Part shown: in pieces, positions 61,805-64,000 of the stretch
How the letters are laid out: each line of letters opens with the position of its first letter
Numbering within the stretch: the stretch's first letter is position 1
Assembly: GCA_034508935.3 (NCBI GenBank)
Contig: CM067443.1
Coordinates: 126,353,349 to 126,417,348, forward strand
Reading direction: 5' to 3'
Length of the DNA stretch: 64,000 nucleotides
DNA from: Berghia stephanieae
Lineage: Eukaryota > Mollusca > Gastropoda > Nudibranchia > Aeolidiidae
The notes under the pieces: generated by a model
What the model saw: only the letters and a program-made list of their open reading frames with translations
What the model was told of the DNA's origin: nothing
The model's database searches: none
Made by a program: the position numbers and the translations under genes

Positions 61805-63795
61805 CAAAACAAAAACAACAAAAAACCCCAACAAAATTTAATGTAACTTGAAAAAGATTCTATGTTGGGTTCAAGGTCATATTTTTAACAAAACGAAAAA
61901 GGATTTATCACAATGGAAGATGCCACCAAAACACCTGGCTGTATAAACAAGGTTTTAAGAAACCAAGATTTGTCAGGTTTACATTAGTGGATGAAGAAAC
62001 CTCCGTTTACAACTACATATATTCAAAATAGCTGCTGGCAAACTCCAATCAAAACTATCACAATAACATTGTAAAGAGCAAGGTAACAAATTAAAAATAA
62101 AAGCCCAGACCTTAAAGAGACTATGAAACAAACAACATAATTGAAAAATATACCAGAAACATTAACATGTGTTTAGACATAGCGATCTCAACTACGGTAA
62201 GTTACTGGCTCTCATTCTTCATCAAAATCCTCACTTGACAATATTATACTAAACTCAGCATCATTACAAAATTTTTGCAACAGGCTACGACTACCTTGTC
62301 AAAAACAAGTGCTGTATCCAGCCAAATTGGTATCTGCAGCATATGGCGCAGATGCAGAAACAGAAAGCAAATATTATGAATATGCCTTTTAGAAAGCATT
62401 TCATGATAATATGACATAAATAGGCCTAGTTGGAATGAAAGAAAAATTGATGCTTTATTCCTCCCCCCCCCCCCCCCCCCCCCCCAACATCGACTGTTGT
62501 TACTCAGGGTCCACCTGTTTTCCTCTGTTCCCTCACATGCCCTTTGTTGAACTTTGCGATAATAGAATTGCAGGTTGCTTTGCTGATATTCAAAAGCTGT
62601 GCATCATCAGCTACTGGCTGTTTAGTCTGGGCCAAGTAGACAAACTGTCTCTTTGGGGATTCCAAATGTGAAAAAAAACATTAAAGCAAGGTGATTGCAA
62701 TGTCATTTCACCGAGATAATATTTTGTTTAAAACAGTATACGTCTTGTAAACGATAGCAAACAACATGGCGATTGGGGTTACGTTGGTGCATAAGGATTC
62801 TGTTTCGATAATTTCAGAACACATGTTTTGATAATTGTCCCATTAACATTCTTTATAATTCCTTCTCTGCGCTATTTCCGAAGTCGATATATCAAGTTGT
62901 CTTAGAAAAATGTTCCCCATCCACAAGTTGCAAATTAACTAAACACCCATGTAGTTCTTTCAGGTTTGGTGCTGGTCCTGGTCAGTAAGTGCCAGTAATA
63001 AGATAATCAATGCCAGACAACCTGACCAATCACCACCTACAGGAAAGCCTGTAAAATGTGATCTTTGCAACTCAGAGCCACAACAAACACATAAGCACCC
63101 CAAGTACTTACCAATAAATGAGGTTTCCAAAAAGATATAGTCCGATTAAAGATACTTGCACATGTGGTACTGGAATTTATAAAACAAACAGTGCAGAGCG
63201 GATATATTGATGACGGTTATATCGACATAACACCAAAGTCCTGTTTTGTTTTTGTTTTTTGCTATATAACGCTATTAAATATTGATCCCCTATATCGACT
63301 TACATTTTACCACAAGACAGTTATATTGACATTGCAAATCATTGATACCAGCAAAAATATGTCTAAAAGAAGAATTAATACAATTTATATACGATCAAGA
63401 TATCCTGCAGTGAAGTAAAACAACAACTCAGTGAAAATCCACATATATCCCGCTGTGACGTAAAATAGAAAAGAAAAAGCGAGATTATTGTCCAATGAAA
63501 TTCCTGAATCGTCATTGATCAGACTGTGATGTCCGAGGTCAAGTCCGGGCTGTGCTATCATCATTTCTCAGTGCTGATACCAGTAATGGGAACTCCCTAT
63601 ATCTATATTCTTGGCTTTCAACAAATAGACTGAGAAACGCTCCCCACAAGCTATCAAGGAGATTTGAAAGCTGCCCAGCTAATCCCAGTCTGAAACCTAG
63701 ACTGAGTATCGGTAAATGAGACGGATATCCCTCCCCCCCCCTAAAAAAGTAAAAGGATAAATTAAATTTTTAAAAACTTATTTCTATTATCTATA
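61805..63795. other. Intergenic, right end
   Basis: Contains the C25 run and, at 63,576-63,708, an open stretch between splice-like sites whose phase does not fit the possible exon at 63,800. No other feature supported. Confidence 0.5.
62462..62486. repeat. 25-base C homopolymer
   Basis: An uninterrupted C run, a likely place for sequencing length error. Confidence 0.95.
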
Positions 63796-63799
63796 TGCA

Positions 63800-64000
63800 G
63801 TGCCAATGCTAAGCTTCTCAATATCAAGGTCAGTGTCACTAATGGTACCCTGACGACACCAAACAATAGTTTAGGAGACGCTATTGATGTCGATGTGGAT
63901 AGTGCATCATCGGGGCCAGTTTCCAGCCATGCCACTACAGTTATTATCAAGACCCTCCACTGTTTTGTATATCATCTTCACGAGGGCGATTCCTTATTTG
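63800..64000 (+). CDS. Possible exon of an unidentified gene, cut by the window edge
   Basis: After a good acceptor (CTATTATCTATATGCAG) one frame is open to the edge: ANAKLLNIKVSVTNGTLTTP, then GDAIDVDVDSASSGPVSSHA and KTLHCFVYHLHEGDSLF. GC is higher than in the flanking DNA. An open stretch upstream (63,576-63,708) ends at GTAAAT but its phase does not fit this exon. Family not recognised. Confidence 0.35.

Overview
The window is eukaryotic and, from its two genes, from an animal. It is AT-rich, with many introns (GT-AG at every junction I read), long microsatellites ((ATT)n, (GA)n, (ATCT)n, (CAT)n), degraded LINEs and several tRNA-derived SINE families. A non-vertebrate, perhaps a lophotrochozoan such as a mollusc, is my inference from the repeat style and protein divergence. 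Nothing in the sequence proves it.

Layout. Bases 1-16,340 are repeat-rich intergenic DNA: SINEs, a roughly 2.5-kb degenerate Jockey/CR1-like LINE (9,650-12,190), copies of an unclassified ~0.5-kb repeat, and microsatellites. Bases 16,348-47,474 hold a complete NUP107 homologue on the minus strand. I could thread 28 coding exons with consistent phases into a 960-residue reading frame; only exon 1 is uncertain. Bases 47,475-48,376 are a compact head-to-head intergenic region that probably holds both promoters. Bases 48,377-59,392 hold a complete CFAP210 (CCDC173) homologue on the plus strand, 9 coding exons and 552 codons. From 59,400 to 64,000 the DNA is mostly featureless, with one SINE fragment and a possible exon of a third gene running off the right edge.

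The first intron of NUP107 (39,248-47,399) is an insertion hotspot. It holds two adjacent large palindromic (foldback-like) structures (39.88-41.30 kb and about 41.40-44.33 kb), an array of SalI-containing palindromes, an 815-bp terminal-inverted-repeat element with a perfect 9-bp target duplication, a 5'-truncated LINE, and two copies of another tRNA-like repeat.

NUP107 is a scaffold subunit of the Y-complex of the nuclear pore. CFAP210 is a coiled-coil microtubule inner protein of ciliary doublets. They share no pathway, so their link here is positional: a divergent promoter region about 0.9 kb long. No CRISPR array, operon, rRNA or convincing functional tRNA gene is present. I did not find a clear new enzymatic system. 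The most unusual material is the palindromic complex, the TIR element, an orientation-biased repeat family, and a possible mini-gene nested in a NUP107 intron.
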